DNA of 64,000 bases. Origin: Sphingoaurantiacus capsulatus. Lineage in GTDB: Bacteria; Pseudomonadota; Alphaproteobacteria; Sphingomonadales; Sphingomonadaceae. The stretch's first letter is position 1. Each line of letters starts with the position of its first letter. Position numbers and translations under genes: made by a program. Location of the stretch: positions 620,001-684,000 of the forward strand of contig NZ_JBHRXV010000011.1 in assembly GCF_042648405.1 (NCBI RefSeq), given 5' to 3'. Below, piece after piece: positions 24,485 to 33,921 of the stretch. Below the pieces are notes generated by a model. It made no database searches and had not been told where the DNA came from. It saw only the letters and a list, made by a program, of their open reading frames with translations.

Positions 24485-26758
24485 GTGAGCGTGCCAGTCC
24501 CCAATCCCGAACCCGGCTATCTGCGCGGTCTCAATGCGCCGCAGCGCGAGGCCGTGCTGACCACCGAGGGCCCCGTGCTGGTGCTGGCGGGCGCCGGCAC
24601 CGGCAAGACCAGCGCGCTGACCGCGCGGCTCACCCATCTCGTCGCGACGCGGAAGGCGTGGCCGAGCGAAATTCTCGCCGTCACCTTCACCAACAAGGCG
24701 GCGCGCGAGATGCAGCACCGCGTCGGCCGGATGATCGGCGACGCGGTCGAGGGCATGCAGTTCCTCGGCACCTTCCACTCGGTCGCGTCGCGGATGCTGC
24801 GCCGCCATGCCGAGCTGGTGGGCCTCAAGTCCAACTTCACCATCCTCGACACCGACGACCAGTTGCGCCTGCTGAAGCAGATCATCGCCGCCGCCGATCT
24901 CGACGAGAAGCGCTTGCCGGCGCGCGTACTCGGCGGGCTGATCGACAAGTGGAAGAACCGCGGCTGGACGCCCGAGAAGCTGCCCGAGGACGAAACCTTC
25001 GCCTTCGCCGACGGGCGCGGCCGCGATTTGTACGCCGCCTATCAGGCGCGGCTGCTCGCTTTGAACGCCGCCGACTTCGGCGACCTGCTGCTGCACATGC
25101 TGACCATCTTCATGAAGCACCCCGATGTGCTGGCGCAGTATCAGCAGCGCTTCAAATATGTGCTGGTCGACGAATATCAGGACACCAATGTCAGCCAGTA
25201 TCTGTGGCTGCGGCTGCTCGCCCAGGAGCGGAAGAACATCTGCTGCGTCGGCGACGACGACCAGTCGATCTATTCGTGGCGCGGCGCCGAGGTCGCGAAC
25301 ATCCTGCGCTTCGACCAGGATTTCCCCGGCGCCAAGGTCATCCGGCTGGAGCAGAATTACCGATCGACCGGCCATATCCTCGGCGCCGCCGGCGGGGTCA
25401 TCGCCAAGAACAGCGGCCGGCTCGGCAAGGAGCTGTGGACCGAGGCGGAGGGCGGCGAGAAGGTCAGCGTCCTCGGCGTGTGGGACGGGCCCGAGGAAGC
25501 GCGCTGGATCGGTGACGAGATCGAGAAGCTGCAGCGGCAAGGCCATTCGCTCAACGACGTCGCCATCCTCGTCCGCGCGCAGTTCCAGACGCGCGAGTTC
25601 GAGGACCGCTTCATCTCGATCGGCCTGCCCTACAAGATCGTCGGCGGTTTCCGCTTCTACGAGCGCGCCGAGATCCGCGACGCGCTCGCCTATTTCCGCG
25701 TCGTTGCGCAGCCGGCCGACGACCTTGCCTTCGAACGGATCGTCAACACGCCGAAGCGCGGCCTTGGCGACAAGAGCCTGCAGCGGCTGCACAGCTATGC
25801 GCGGGCGCAGAATATCGCGCTGACCAGCGCGGCGGCGGCGCTGACCGAGACAGATGAGCTGCCGGCGGCCGCCCGGCGGGCGCTGAGCGGCGTCGTGCAG
25901 GACATCGCCCGCTGGCGCGGCCAGCTCGACGACCTGCCGCATGCCGAACTGGCGCGGCTGATCCTCGAGGAATCGGGCTATATCGCGATGTGGCAGGCCG
26001 ACCGCTCGGCGGAGGCCGCGGGGCGGCTGGAAAACCTCCAGGAACTCACGCGAGCGATGGAGGAATATGAGAACCTCGCCGCCTTCCTCGACCATGTCGC
26101 GCTGGTCATGGAGAATGAGCAGTCGGACGCCACCGCCAAGGTGACGATCATGACGCTCCATGCCGCCAAGGGCCTTGAGTTCGACAATGTCTTCCTCGTC
26201 GGTTGGGAGGAAGGCGTCTTCCCCAGCCAGCGCTCGCTCGACGAGGGTGGCAACGCCAGCCTCGAGGAGGAGCGGCGCCTCGCCTATGTCGGCATTACGC
26301 GGGCGAAGCGGAAGGCCTACATCCTCCACGCCGCCAACCGCCGCATCTACGGCCAATGGACCTCGTCGATTCCGTCGCGCTTCGTCGGCGAGCTCCCCGA
26401 CGAGCATATCGACGTCGACACGACGATGAGCGGCGGCGCGAGCCTATGGCGCGCCGCCCTTTCCGACCGCGAGAGCTTCTTCGACGTCGGCCGCGGCACC
26501 GGGCGCGGGCCCGGTTGGTCACGCGCCGCCGCGCAGGGCGGCATTCCCAAGACGCGCGGGCCGCTGCTCGAGGCGAAGGCCAGCGCGGTCAGCGTCGGCA
26601 ATCCGGGCCGCAAGGACGTGAGCGTCGGGCTGCGCGTGTTCCACAGCAAGTTCGGCTACGGCAAGATCACCGCGATTGACGGCAACAAGCTGGAGATCGA
26701 CTTCGAGAAGGCCGGGCAGAAGCGCGTGCTCGACAGCTTCATCGAACTGGTTACCTGA
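24485..26758 (+). CDS. uvrD: UvrD/PcrA-type superfamily I DNA helicase
   Basis: A 3'-5' ATP-dependent helicase of DNA repair and replication-fork clearance. The 757-residue protein has Walker A LAGAGTGKTSALTARL (about 35-50), DEYQDTN (about 229), GDDDQSIYSWRGA, LEQNYRS, LHAAKGLEFDNVF and AYVGITRAKR in canonical order. A C-terminal Tudor-like domain (RVFHSKFGYGKIT) is present, as in PcrA. Start is uncertain: GTG 24485 or GTG 24491 fit the family start PxxGYLRGLNAPQREAV, while ATG 24422 would overlap the divergent GFA gene and adds residues unlike the family. Confidence 0.92.
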   Translation: MSVPVPNPEPGYLRGLNAPQREAVLTTEGPVLVLAGAGTGKTSALTARLTHLVATRKAWPSEILAVTFTNKAAREMQHRVGRMIGDAVEGMQFLGTFHSVASRMLRRHAELVGLKSNFTILDTDDQLRLLKQIIAAADLDEKRLPARVLGGLIDKWKNRGWTPEKLPEDETFAFADGRGRDLYAAYQARLLALNAADFGDLLLHMLTIFMKHPDVLAQYQQRFKYVLVDEYQDTNVSQYLWLRLLAQERKNICCVGDDDQSIYSWRGAEVANILRFDQDFPGAKVIRLEQNYRSTGHILGAAGGVIAKNSGRLGKELWTEAEGGEKVSVLGVWDGPEEARWIGDEIEKLQRQGHSLNDVAILVRAQFQTREFEDRFISIGLPYKIVGGFRFYERAEIRDALAYFRVVAQPADDLAFERIVNTPKRGLGDKSLQRLHSYARAQNIALTSAAAALTETDELPAAARRALSGVVQDIARWRGQLDDLPHAELARLILEESGYIAMWQADRSAEAAGRLENLQELTRAMEEYENLAAFLDHVALVMENEQSDATAKVTIMTLHAAKGLEFDNVFLVGWEEGVFPSQRSLDEGGNASLEEERRLAYVGITRAKRKAYILHAANRRIYGQWTSSIPSRFVGELPDEHIDVDTTMSGGASLWRAALSDRESFFDVGRGTGRGPGWSRAAAQGGIPKTRGPLLEAKASAVSVGNPGRKDVSVGLRVFHSKFGYGKITAIDGNKLEIDFEKAGQKRVLDSFIELVT

Positions 26759-26783
26759 CCCCTCTCCCTTGAGGGGAGAGGGG
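26759..26783 (+). repeat. GC-rich hairpin covering the prmA ribosome-binding site
   Basis: CCCCTCTCCC (26759-26768), loop TTGA, then GGGGAGAGGGG form a 10-bp perfect stem in the uvrD-prmA gap. No T tract follows, so it is not a standard terminator. The 3' arm contains the AGAGGGG that would serve as the prmA Shine-Dalgarno sequence, 5 bases before ATG 26789. This kind of CCCTCTCCC palindrome is also a common short intergenic repeat in GC-rich bacteria. Confidence 0.6.
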
Positions 26784-26788
26784 CTGCT

Positions 26789-27709
26789 ATGTCCGTCGCT
26801 ATGACCGACACCTGGAAAATCACCCTCCCCTGCACCCGTGAGGAAGGCGAGGACCTCGCCGGCGAGGTGCGCCTCGCGTCGGGGCGCGAGCCGCCGGTGA
26901 TCGCCACCGAGGAGGCCGACGAGCGCGATCCCGAGCGCTGGCTGCTTACCGCCTATGTTGAGGACGCGCCCGACGATGTGCTGATCGCCGACCTGCTGGC
27001 GCTGGCACCGAGCGCCACGCGCGCCGACATGCTCATCGAGAAGCTGGCGGCGCAGGACTGGCTGACGATGAGCCAGGCGGGGCTGGAGCCGATCACCGCG
27101 GGGCGCTTCCACGTCTATACCGCCGCGCACGCCGACAGCCTGCAACCCGGCCAGATCGGCATCCGCATCGAGGCGGGACAGGCGTTCGGCACCGGGCAGC
27201 ATGCGACCACCGCCGGTTGCCTGACGATCCTCGACCGGCTGGCCAACGAAGGCCGTGACTTCACCGACGTGCTCGATCTCGGCACCGGCAGCGGCATCCT
27301 CGCGCTCGGCATCGTCAAGCGCTGGCCGCAGGCGAAGATCATCGGCAGCGACATCGATCCCGTGTCGGTCGACGTCGCGATCGAGAATGTCGAGGTGAAC
27401 GGCGAGCGGGTCGGCCGCGGCGCGGGCGAGATCGAGCTGGTCGCGGCGGACGGCTTCGACCACGAACGGCTGCGGGCGCGGGCGCCCTATGATCTGGTGA
27501 CGGCGAATATCCTCGCGGGGCCGCTGGTGGCGCTGGCGGCGGATATCGCTTCGGTTATGGCGCCCGGCGGCACACTCTTGCTCGCCGGGCTGCTCAACGA
27601 CCAGGCCGCCGATGTACTGGCGGCCTATGAGGCGGCGGGATGCCGCCTCGTCGACACGCATGTCGCCGGCGACTGGCCGACGCTCATGCTGGTACGCGAA
27701 CGCAACTGA
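26789..27709 (+). CDS. prmA: 50S ribosomal protein L11 methyltransferase
   Basis: SAM-dependent trimethylation of ribosomal protein L11. The 306-residue protein shows the PrmA substrate-recognition N-terminus, GQAFGTGQHATTAGCL, SAM motif I DLGTGSGILALG, IGSDIDPVSVDVAIENV and the catalytic-side NILAGPLVALA. ATG 26789 sits 5 bp after an AGAGGGG sequence that lies in a hairpin; ATG 26801 is an alternative start. It is the second gene after uvrD in the same direction. Confidence 0.93.
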   Translation: MSVAMTDTWKITLPCTREEGEDLAGEVRLASGREPPVIATEEADERDPERWLLTAYVEDAPDDVLIADLLALAPSATRADMLIEKLAAQDWLTMSQAGLEPITAGRFHVYTAAHADSLQPGQIGIRIEAGQAFGTGQHATTAGCLTILDRLANEGRDFTDVLDLGTGSGILALGIVKRWPQAKIIGSDIDPVSVDVAIENVEVNGERVGRGAGEIELVAADGFDHERLRARAPYDLVTANILAGPLVALAADIASVMAPGGTLLLAGLLNDQAADVLAAYEAAGCRLVDTHVAGDWPTLMLVRERN

Positions 27710-27712
27710 AGC

Positions 27713-27871
27713 TTACGGGCGCCAGGCGTGGAAGAGCGAGGTCTGCGTCTCGGCGACGAAGCTCGGGAAGCGGCGCGAGGTGCGCGTCAGGCGCAGCGCA
27801 CCCTGCTCGATGCGCGGCGCGGCGGCGGTGTCGCGAACCATATCGGTCTGCGTGAAGGCTGCGGGAGTCAT
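27713..27871 (-). CDS. small hypothetical protein, convergent with prmA
   Basis: A 52-residue reading MTPAAFTQTDMVRDTAAAPR...FHAWRP preceded by AGGAAAG about 10 bases upstream of the ATG. It ends 3 bp from the prmA stop. The sequence is basic with no membrane segment or known motif. Composition is protein-like rather than arginine-repeat shadow, but its function is unknown and it might not be expressed. Confidence 0.45.
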   Translation of the reverse strand: MTPAAFTQTDMVRDTAAAPRIEQGALRLTRTSRRFPSFVAETQTSLFHAWRP

Positions 27872-28021
27872 GTTTCTATTCTTTCCTGTCTGCCGGCGGT
27901 GATTTACCGGCCCGGCATGATCTGAATAGAGGCAAATAACCAAAATGAGCAGGCGCGGAGGTCGAGCAGCAGCCATGCACTGACTGCATGCGTCCACCTT
28001 AACGCTTTCTTCGTAGACTGG

Positions 28022-30133
28022 TTATTCGGCTCGGGCGACGATTTCGAGCCAGCCCGCTTCGTCGGTGACCGCGACGCCAAGCGCTGCCGCCTTGGTAAGC
28101 TTCGAACCAGCACCCGGCCCCGCGATAACCAAATCGGTTTTGTCCGACACCGAACCGGCCACCTTCGCCCCCAGCCGCTCCGCCTGCGCCTTCGCCTCAT
28201 CGCGGCTGAACGCGGTGAGGCTGCCGGTGAACACCAGCGTCTTGCCGGAGACTTCCGACGCCTTGGTTTCGAACACCACGTCGGCGGGCGTCACCTGCGC
28301 GAGCAGGTCGGCGAGCACCTCGCGGTTGTGCGGCTCCGCCCAGAAGTCGACGAGCGCGCTCGCCACCTCGGGGCCGATGCCCGGCACCGCGATCAGCGCG
28401 GCGAGCCCGGCGGCCACCCGGCGCGCATGCTTTTCTTCGGTCTCGCCGATCACCGGCTCGGCGAGCGGCCCCTCCCGCTCAGCCACACACTCATCGAGCT
28501 TCGCGACCAGCGCGTCCCAGCTGCGGTAGGCGCGCGCCAGATCGCGTGCCGTCACCTCGCCGACGTGGCGGATGCCGAGCGCGAACAGAAAGCGGTCGAG
28601 CGGCGGCGTGCGCTTCGCGTCGATGGCAGCGATGAGGTTGTTCGCCGAGACTTCCGCCCAGCGCTCGCGCTGCGCGAGGCTTTCGGCGTCGAGGCGGAAG
28701 ATATCCGCCGGCGAATGCAGCAGCCCGTCGTGGAAGAAGCTCTCGATGCTGGTCATGCCCAGCCCCTCGATGTCGAGCGCGTGGCGCGACACGAAGTGGC
28801 GCAGCCGCTCGACGCGCTGCGCGCCGCAGATCAGGCCGCCGGCGCAGCGATAATCGACCTCCCCCGCCTCGCGCTCGGCCGCCGAGCCGCAGATCGGGCA
28901 TGCTTGCGGGAAGACATAGGGCTCGCGCGGCTCGTCACGGGTCAGATTCTCGACGATCTGCGGGATGACGTCGCCGGCGCGCTGCAGCACAACGCGATCA
29001 CCGGGGCGCACGCCCAGCCGATCGATCTCGTCGGCGTTGTGCAGGGTGGCGTTGGTGACGACGACGCCACCCACCGTCACCGGCTCCAGCCGCGCCACCG
29101 GCGTCAGCTTGCCGGTGCGGCCGACCTGGATGTCGATGGCGTTGAGCGTGGTCTGCGCCTGCTCCGCCGGGAATTTATGCGCGATCGCCCAGCGCGGCGC
29201 GCGCGCCACCTGCCCCAGCCGTGCCTGCCAGTCGAGCCGATCGACCTTGTAGACGACGCCGTCGATGTCGAACGGCAGGTCAGCGCGCGCCTTTTCGATG
29301 CCGGCATAGTGCGCCAGCGCAGCTTCGGTGTCGGCGACGCGCACCAGCCCGTCGCTGACCGGCAGGCCCCAGCTCTCGATCGCCTTCATCACGCCCGTCT
29401 GCGTGTCGGCGGGCAGCGCTGAGGTGTCGCCCCAACCGTGCGCGAGGAAGCGCAGCGGGCGCGAGCGGGTGATCTCGGGGTCTTTCTGGCGCAGCGAGCC
29501 GGCGGCGGCATTGCGCGGGTTGGCGAACACCCGCTCGCCGGCCAGCCGCTCATTGAGCGCCGCGAAGTCGGCCTTGGTCATATAGACCTCGCCGCGCACC
29601 TCGAAGATTTCGGGCGGATTTCCGGCCATCACGTTGGGAATGTCGGCCATGGTGCGGACGTTGGCGGTGACGTCCTCGCCCACCGACCCGTCGCCGCGCG
29701 TCGCGGCGCGGACCAGCCGGCCCTTCTCGTAGCGCAGCGAGCAGGACAGGCCGTCGATCTTCGGCTCGGCGGTCAGCGCCACCTCGGCCTCGGCGCCGAG
29801 GTTGAGGAAGCGACGCGCGCGGCCGACGAAATCCTCGACATCCTCTGCGTTGAACGCGTTGTCGAGGCTGAGCATCGGCCGCGCGTGCGACACCTTCGCC
29901 AGATGCTCGGATGGTGCGGAGCCAACCAGTTCGGACGGCGAATCCGTCCGCTTCAACCCTGGAAAACGCTCTTCCAGTTCCCGGTTGCGCCGCATCAGCG
30001 CGTCATACTCAGCGTCCGACACCGTCGGCGCATCGAGCTCGTGATAGGCGCGGTTATGCGCGGCGATCTCGTCCGCGAGCCGCGCCAATTCGGCGGCCGC
30101 CTCCAGCTCGGTCAGCTTCTCGACAGGGATCAC
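28022..30133 (-). CDS. ligA: NAD-dependent DNA ligase
   Basis: Joins nicks during replication and repair using NAD+. The 703-residue product has the Ia domain, the adenylation motif EPKIDG with the nucleophilic Lys at about residue 125, the OB fold, a four-cysteine zinc finger (CPICG, then C...GLICGAQR), helix-hairpin-helix repeats (LIAVPGIGPEVASAL) and a C-terminal BRCT domain (GKTLVFTGSL). Translation starts at GTG 30133, overlapping the recN stop by 3 bp. Confidence 0.96.
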   Translation of the reverse strand: MIPVEKLTELEAAAELARLADEIAAHNRAYHELDAPTVSDAEYDALMRRNRELEERFPGLKRTDSPSELVGSAPSEHLAKVSHARPMLSLDNAFNAEDVEDFVGRARRFLNLGAEAEVALTAEPKIDGLSCSLRYEKGRLVRAATRGDGSVGEDVTANVRTMADIPNVMAGNPPEIFEVRGEVYMTKADFAALNERLAGERVFANPRNAAAGSLRQKDPEITRSRPLRFLAHGWGDTSALPADTQTGVMKAIESWGLPVSDGLVRVADTEAALAHYAGIEKARADLPFDIDGVVYKVDRLDWQARLGQVARAPRWAIAHKFPAEQAQTTLNAIDIQVGRTGKLTPVARLEPVTVGGVVVTNATLHNADEIDRLGVRPGDRVVLQRAGDVIPQIVENLTRDEPREPYVFPQACPICGSAAEREAGEVDYRCAGGLICGAQRVERLRHFVSRHALDIEGLGMTSIESFFHDGLLHSPADIFRLDAESLAQRERWAEVSANNLIAAIDAKRTPPLDRFLFALGIRHVGEVTARDLARAYRSWDALVAKLDECVAEREGPLAEPVIGETEEKHARRVAAGLAALIAVPGIGPEVASALVDFWAEPHNREVLADLLAQVTPADVVFETKASEVSGKTLVFTGSLTAFSRDEAKAQAERLGAKVAGSVSDKTDLVIAGPGAGSKLTKAAALGVAVTDEAGWLEIVARAE

Positions 30134-31791
30134 GCCTCGCTCCGCGCCAGCAGCTTGCCCGCCTGCGCGCGCGCCTCGTCGGTAACGGTGGCGCCGGACA
30201 GCATGCGGGCGATCTCTTCCTGCCGCTCGGCATCGCTGAGCGGGCGAACATCGGTGCGAGTGACCTCGCCGCTACTCGACTTGGCGATGCGCCATTGATG
30301 GTCGCCGCGCGCCGCCACCTGCGGGCTGTGCGTGACGACCAGCACCTGCGTACCCTGCGCGAGCCGCGCCAGCCGCTCGCCGATCGCGCTCGCCACCGCA
30401 CCGCCGACACCGCGGTCGATCTCGTCGAAGATCATCGTCCCCGCCGTCTTGGTCTCGGCCAAAGCCACCTTCAGCGCGAGAATGAAGCGCGACAACTCGC
30501 CTCCGCTCGCGATCTTGATGAGCGGCGCGAAGGGCGATCCGGGATTGGTCGAAATCTCGAACTCGACGCGGTCGGCGCCTGAGGGCGACCATTGCCCTTC
30601 GCCCAGCGGCTCAACGACGGTGCGGAAGCGCGCCGCATCGAGCTTAAGCGGTGCCAGTTCACCCGCCACTGCCTTGTCGAGCGCCACCGCCGCCTTCGCG
30701 CGCGCGGTCGACAGCGCGGCGGCAGCGGCCTCGAACGCAGCGCGTGCCTTGCCGACGGCCACCGCCAATTTCTCGACGCGTTCCTCGCCGGCACCGATCG
30801 CCTCTGCCCGCGCGCCCAGTTCCGCCGCCAGGTCGGCGAGCGCATCGGGTTCGACGCGATGCTTGCGCGCGAGGCCGCGCAGTTCGAACAGCCGCGCCTC
30901 GACCGAGTCGAGCCGCGCCGGGTCATAAGCCATCGCCTCGGCGGCGGCGGCGAGCTTGTCCTCCACCTCGCCCGCCTCGGTCAGCGTGCGGTCGAGCGCG
31001 ACCAGCGCCTCGTTGAGCAGCTCATGCTCGCCGGAGAGCCGCTCGAGCCGCCGCGCCGCCTGGCGCAGCTGCGCGAAGCCGCCGTCCGAACCGTCGAGCA
31101 GCTGCGTGACGCTCGACATATCCTCGGCAAGCCGCTGGCCCTTCATCATCGACGACCGCGCCTCGGCCAGCTCGGCTTCCTCGCCCGGCAATGGCTTCAG
31201 CGCGTCGAGCTCGCTCACCGCATGGCTCAGCCACTCGCGATCACGCAGCCCCGCTTCCAGCGTTTCGCGCGCGGTCGCCAGCGCCGTCTCCGCCTCGCGC
31301 CAACCGGTATAGGCCGCCGTCACGCTCGCCACGTCGAGCCGCCCGAAGGCGTCGAGCAGCGCGCGGTGGCCGCGGGCGTTCAGGAGGCCGCGGTCGTCAT
31401 GCTGGCCGTGAATCTCGATCAGGGTCGCACCGACGTCGCGCAGCAGCGTCGCCGACACCGGCTGGTCGTTGATGTAGCCGCGGCTGCCGCCATCGGCCTT
31501 CACCTGCCGGCGCAGGATCAGCAGATCGTCCGATTCGAGGTCGTTTTCCGTCATCAGGCGGCGCGCGGCATGGTCGGCGCCGATCTCGAAGCTGGCGGTG
31601 ACGCTCGCCTGTGTGGCGCCACTGCGCACCAGCCCGGCGTCGGATCGCGCACCCAGCGCCAAGCCAAGGCTGTCGAGCAGGATCGACTTGCCCGCGCCGG
31701 TCTCGCCGGTGAGCACACCCAAGCCCGGCGCAAAGTCGAGGGTGAGCGCCTCGATCAGCACCACATCGCGAATGGTGAGCGAGCTCAGCAT
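30130..31791 (-). CDS. recN: DNA repair protein RecN
   Basis: An SMC-like ATPase acting in double-strand-break repair. The 553-residue protein has Walker A GVLTGETGAGKSILLDS at the N-terminus, a long central coiled coil (about 160-370), and the C-terminal ABC signature GGELSRFILALK with Walker B MIFDEIDRGVGG. ATG 31791 (MLSSLTIRDVVLIEAL) is the family start; the frame is open upstream toward bamD without coding support. It is the middle gene of the bamD-recN-ligA series. Confidence 0.95.
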   Translation of the reverse strand: MLSSLTIRDVVLIEALTLDFAPGLGVLTGETGAGKSILLDSLGLALGARSDAGLVRSGATQASVTASFEIGADHAARRLMTENDLESDDLLILRRQVKADGGSRGYINDQPVSATLLRDVGATLIEIHGQHDDRGLLNARGHRALLDAFGRLDVASVTAAYTGWREAETALATARETLEAGLRDREWLSHAVSELDALKPLPGEEAELAEARSSMMKGQRLAEDMSSVTQLLDGSDGGFAQLRQAARRLERLSGEHELLNEALVALDRTLTEAGEVEDKLAAAAEAMAYDPARLDSVEARLFELRGLARKHRVEPDALADLAAELGARAEAIGAGEERVEKLAVAVGKARAAFEAAAAALSTARAKAAVALDKAVAGELAPLKLDAARFRTVVEPLGEGQWSPSGADRVEFEISTNPGSPFAPLIKIASGGELSRFILALKVALAETKTAGTMIFDEIDRGVGGAVASAIGERLARLAQGTQVLVVTHSPQVAARGDHQWRIAKSSSGEVTRTDVRPLSDAERQEEIARMLSGATVTDEARAQAGKLLARSEA

Positions 31792-31813
31792 GCCCGCGAC
31801 CCCTCTCGCCGCC

Positions 31814-32596
31814 TTAGGCGGCGTGCTTCTGGACGAGCTTGTATGCGCGCTCGTACCACTTCGAGCCCGGATAGTTATAGCCGAGCACCGCCGCGGCCTT
31901 CTTCGCTTCCTCGGGGATGCCGAGCGCGAGATAGGATTCGACCAGCCGCTCCAGTGCCTCGGGCACATGAGTGGTCGTGTCGTACTTCTCGGTCACTGAC
32001 CGGAAGCGGATGATCGCGCCGAGATACTGGCCCTGGCTCTGATACCAGCGGCCGATATCCATCTCCTTGCCGGCGAGGTGGTCGCGGGCGAGGTCGATCT
32101 TCAGGCGCGCATCCGACGCATAGTCGGTATTCGGATAGCGGCGGACCAGCTCGGTCAGCGCGTCGAGCGCCTGCTGCGTCACCTTCTGGTCACGCTCGAC
32201 GCCGATGATCTGCTCATAATAGCAGACGGCGATCAGATAATAGGCGTAGGGCGCGTCCTTGTTGCCCGGATGCAGCGACAGGAAGCGCTGGGCGGCGAGC
32301 GTGGCCTCCTGATATTCACGGCCCATGTAATAGCTGAAGGCGCTCATCAGCTGCGCGCGGCGCGCCCAGACCGAATAGGGATGCTGGCGTTCGACCTCGT
32401 CGAAGATCGCGCCGGCGTCCTTGTACCGCTTCTTCTCCAGCGTTTCCTTGCCGAAATTGTAGAGCGTCTCCACGTCGCGGGCGACATAGGACTGGTCGGC
32501 CTTGGTGGCGTCGCTCGTCTTGGAGCAGCCGGCAACGCCAAGGGCGGCAACGGCAAGGGCAAGGGCGGCGGCGCGGGACAGGCGGGACTGGCTCAT
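31814..32596 (-). CDS. bamD: outer membrane assembly lipoprotein BamD
   Basis: Essential lipoprotein of the BAM complex that folds outer-membrane beta-barrels. The 260-residue precursor has a lipoprotein signal ending GVAGC with the lipidated Cys at residue 24, then five TPR-like helical repeats (YKDAGAIFDEVERQHPYS, YQEATLAAQRFLSLHP and so on). ATG 32596 is preferred over an upstream in-frame ATG at 32632 because it leaves a normal signal peptide. It precedes recN and ligA on the same strand. Confidence 0.95.
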   Translation of the reverse strand: MSQSRLSRAAALALAVAALGVAGCSKTSDATKADQSYVARDVETLYNFGKETLEKKRYKDAGAIFDEVERQHPYSVWARRAQLMSAFSYYMGREYQEATLAAQRFLSLHPGNKDAPYAYYLIAVCYYEQIIGVERDQKVTQQALDALTELVRRYPNTDYASDARLKIDLARDHLAGKEMDIGRWYQSQGQYLGAIIRFRSVTEKYDTTTHVPEALERLVESYLALGIPEEAKKAAAVLGYNYPGSKWYERAYKLVQKHAA

Positions 32597-32677
32597 GGCA
32601 CCCTCTTTAGCGGGCGCTTCACGACCCGCCAAGCGGTGCGGTGACGGCGCGACCCGGCGTCGCTATGGAAGGGTGCA

Positions 32678-33850
32678 ATGCTAAGGGTCCTGACGCTCTC
32701 CACTCTCTATCCGAACGCGGTTCGGCCCACCTTTGGTGTGTTCATCGAGGGACAGACGTCGCGCCTCGCGGCGCGGCCCGATGTCGACCTGCGCGTGGTG
32801 TCGCCGCTCGGCCTGGCGCCCTTTCCGTTCGACCGCGGCGCGCAGCATGCGGCGCTGAAGACACTGCCGCGCGAAGAGGATTGGAACGGCGTGCGCGTCC
32901 TGCGCCCGCATTTCCTCGCGATTCCGTCGATCGGCTGGCGCTTCAACCCGGCATTCGTCGAGGCGGCGGCGTTGCGCGCGGTCGAGCGGCTGCGCTCGCA
33001 GGGCTTCGTCCCCGATGTGATCGACGCCGAATTCTTCTTCCCCGACGGCATCGCCGCGGCCCGCCTCGGCAAGCGGCTCGGCATTCCGGTGTCGATCAAG
33101 GCGCGCGGCAGCGACATCCATTATTGGGGCGAACGGCCGAAGGTGCGGGCGCAGCTGGTCGAGGCCGCCGATTCGGCCGACGGCCTGCTTGCCGTGTCCG
33201 AGGCGATGAAGGCCGACATGGTCGCGCTGGGCATGCCCGCCGAGAAGATCAGGGTTCACTATACCGGCGTCGATCTCGACCGCTTCCGCCCGCAGGACCG
33301 ATGGGAGGCCAAGGCGAAATACGGCATCACCGGGCTGCTGGCGGTCAGCGTCGGCAATCTCATCCGCCTGAAGGGCCATGAGATCGCCGCGGGCGCGGTC
33401 GGCAAGATGAAGGGGCTGACCCTGTTCGTCGTCGGCACCGGCGACGACGAGATGTGGATCCGCCGTCAGGCCGCCGCCACCGAGGAGCCGCGGCGCATCC
33501 GCTTCCTTGGCACGGTGCCGCATGCCGAAATGCCCGACCTGCTCGCCGCCGCCGACCTGCTGGTCCACGCCTCGGCGCGCGAGGGGCTGGCGAACGTGTG
33601 GGTCGAGGCGCTGGCCTGCGGCACGCCGGTGGTCGCCAGCGATGTCGGCAGCATCCGCGAGGTCATCGACCGGCCCGAAGCCGGCCGTATCGTATCGGAA
33701 CGCAGCGCTGGCGCCTTTGCCGGTGCGATCGGCCGGCTGCTGTCGCAGGAGCCCGACCCAGACGCCGCGCGCCGCACCGCCGAACGCTTCGGCTGGGCGC
33801 GCAATACCGAGACGCTCTACGCCCATCTGGCGGGGATCGCCGGGCGCTGA
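32678..33850 (+). CDS. glycosyltransferase family 4 protein
   Basis: A 390-residue GT-B fold enzyme that would transfer a sugar from a nucleotide donor to a glycan or lipid. The N-terminal acceptor domain begins MLRVLTLSTLYPNAVRPTFG; the C-terminal donor domain carries the GT4 signature ASAREGLANVWVEALACGTP with its EX7E arrangement. It has no signal peptide and stands alone, divergent from bamD. Donor and acceptor cannot be deduced. Confidence 0.88.
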   Translation: MLRVLTLSTLYPNAVRPTFGVFIEGQTSRLAARPDVDLRVVSPLGLAPFPFDRGAQHAALKTLPREEDWNGVRVLRPHFLAIPSIGWRFNPAFVEAAALRAVERLRSQGFVPDVIDAEFFFPDGIAAARLGKRLGIPVSIKARGSDIHYWGERPKVRAQLVEAADSADGLLAVSEAMKADMVALGMPAEKIRVHYTGVDLDRFRPQDRWEAKAKYGITGLLAVSVGNLIRLKGHEIAAGAVGKMKGLTLFVVGTGDDEMWIRRQAAATEEPRRIRFLGTVPHAEMPDLLAAADLLVHASAREGLANVWVEALACGTPVVASDVGSIREVIDRPEAGRIVSERSAGAFAGAIGRLLSQEPDPDAARRTAERFGWARNTETLYAHLAGIAGR

Positions 33851-33921
33851 GCGTGCCGTTGGCGAATAGTCCAACCCGGACTATCATGCGGCGGTTGAAC
33901 GCCTTTCCGAAAGGCACCGTC

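Noticed and set aside
24416..26407. A minus-strand open reading of 663 codons opposite the helicase gene
   Set aside because: Antisense shadow; the plus strand holds all UvrD motifs in order.
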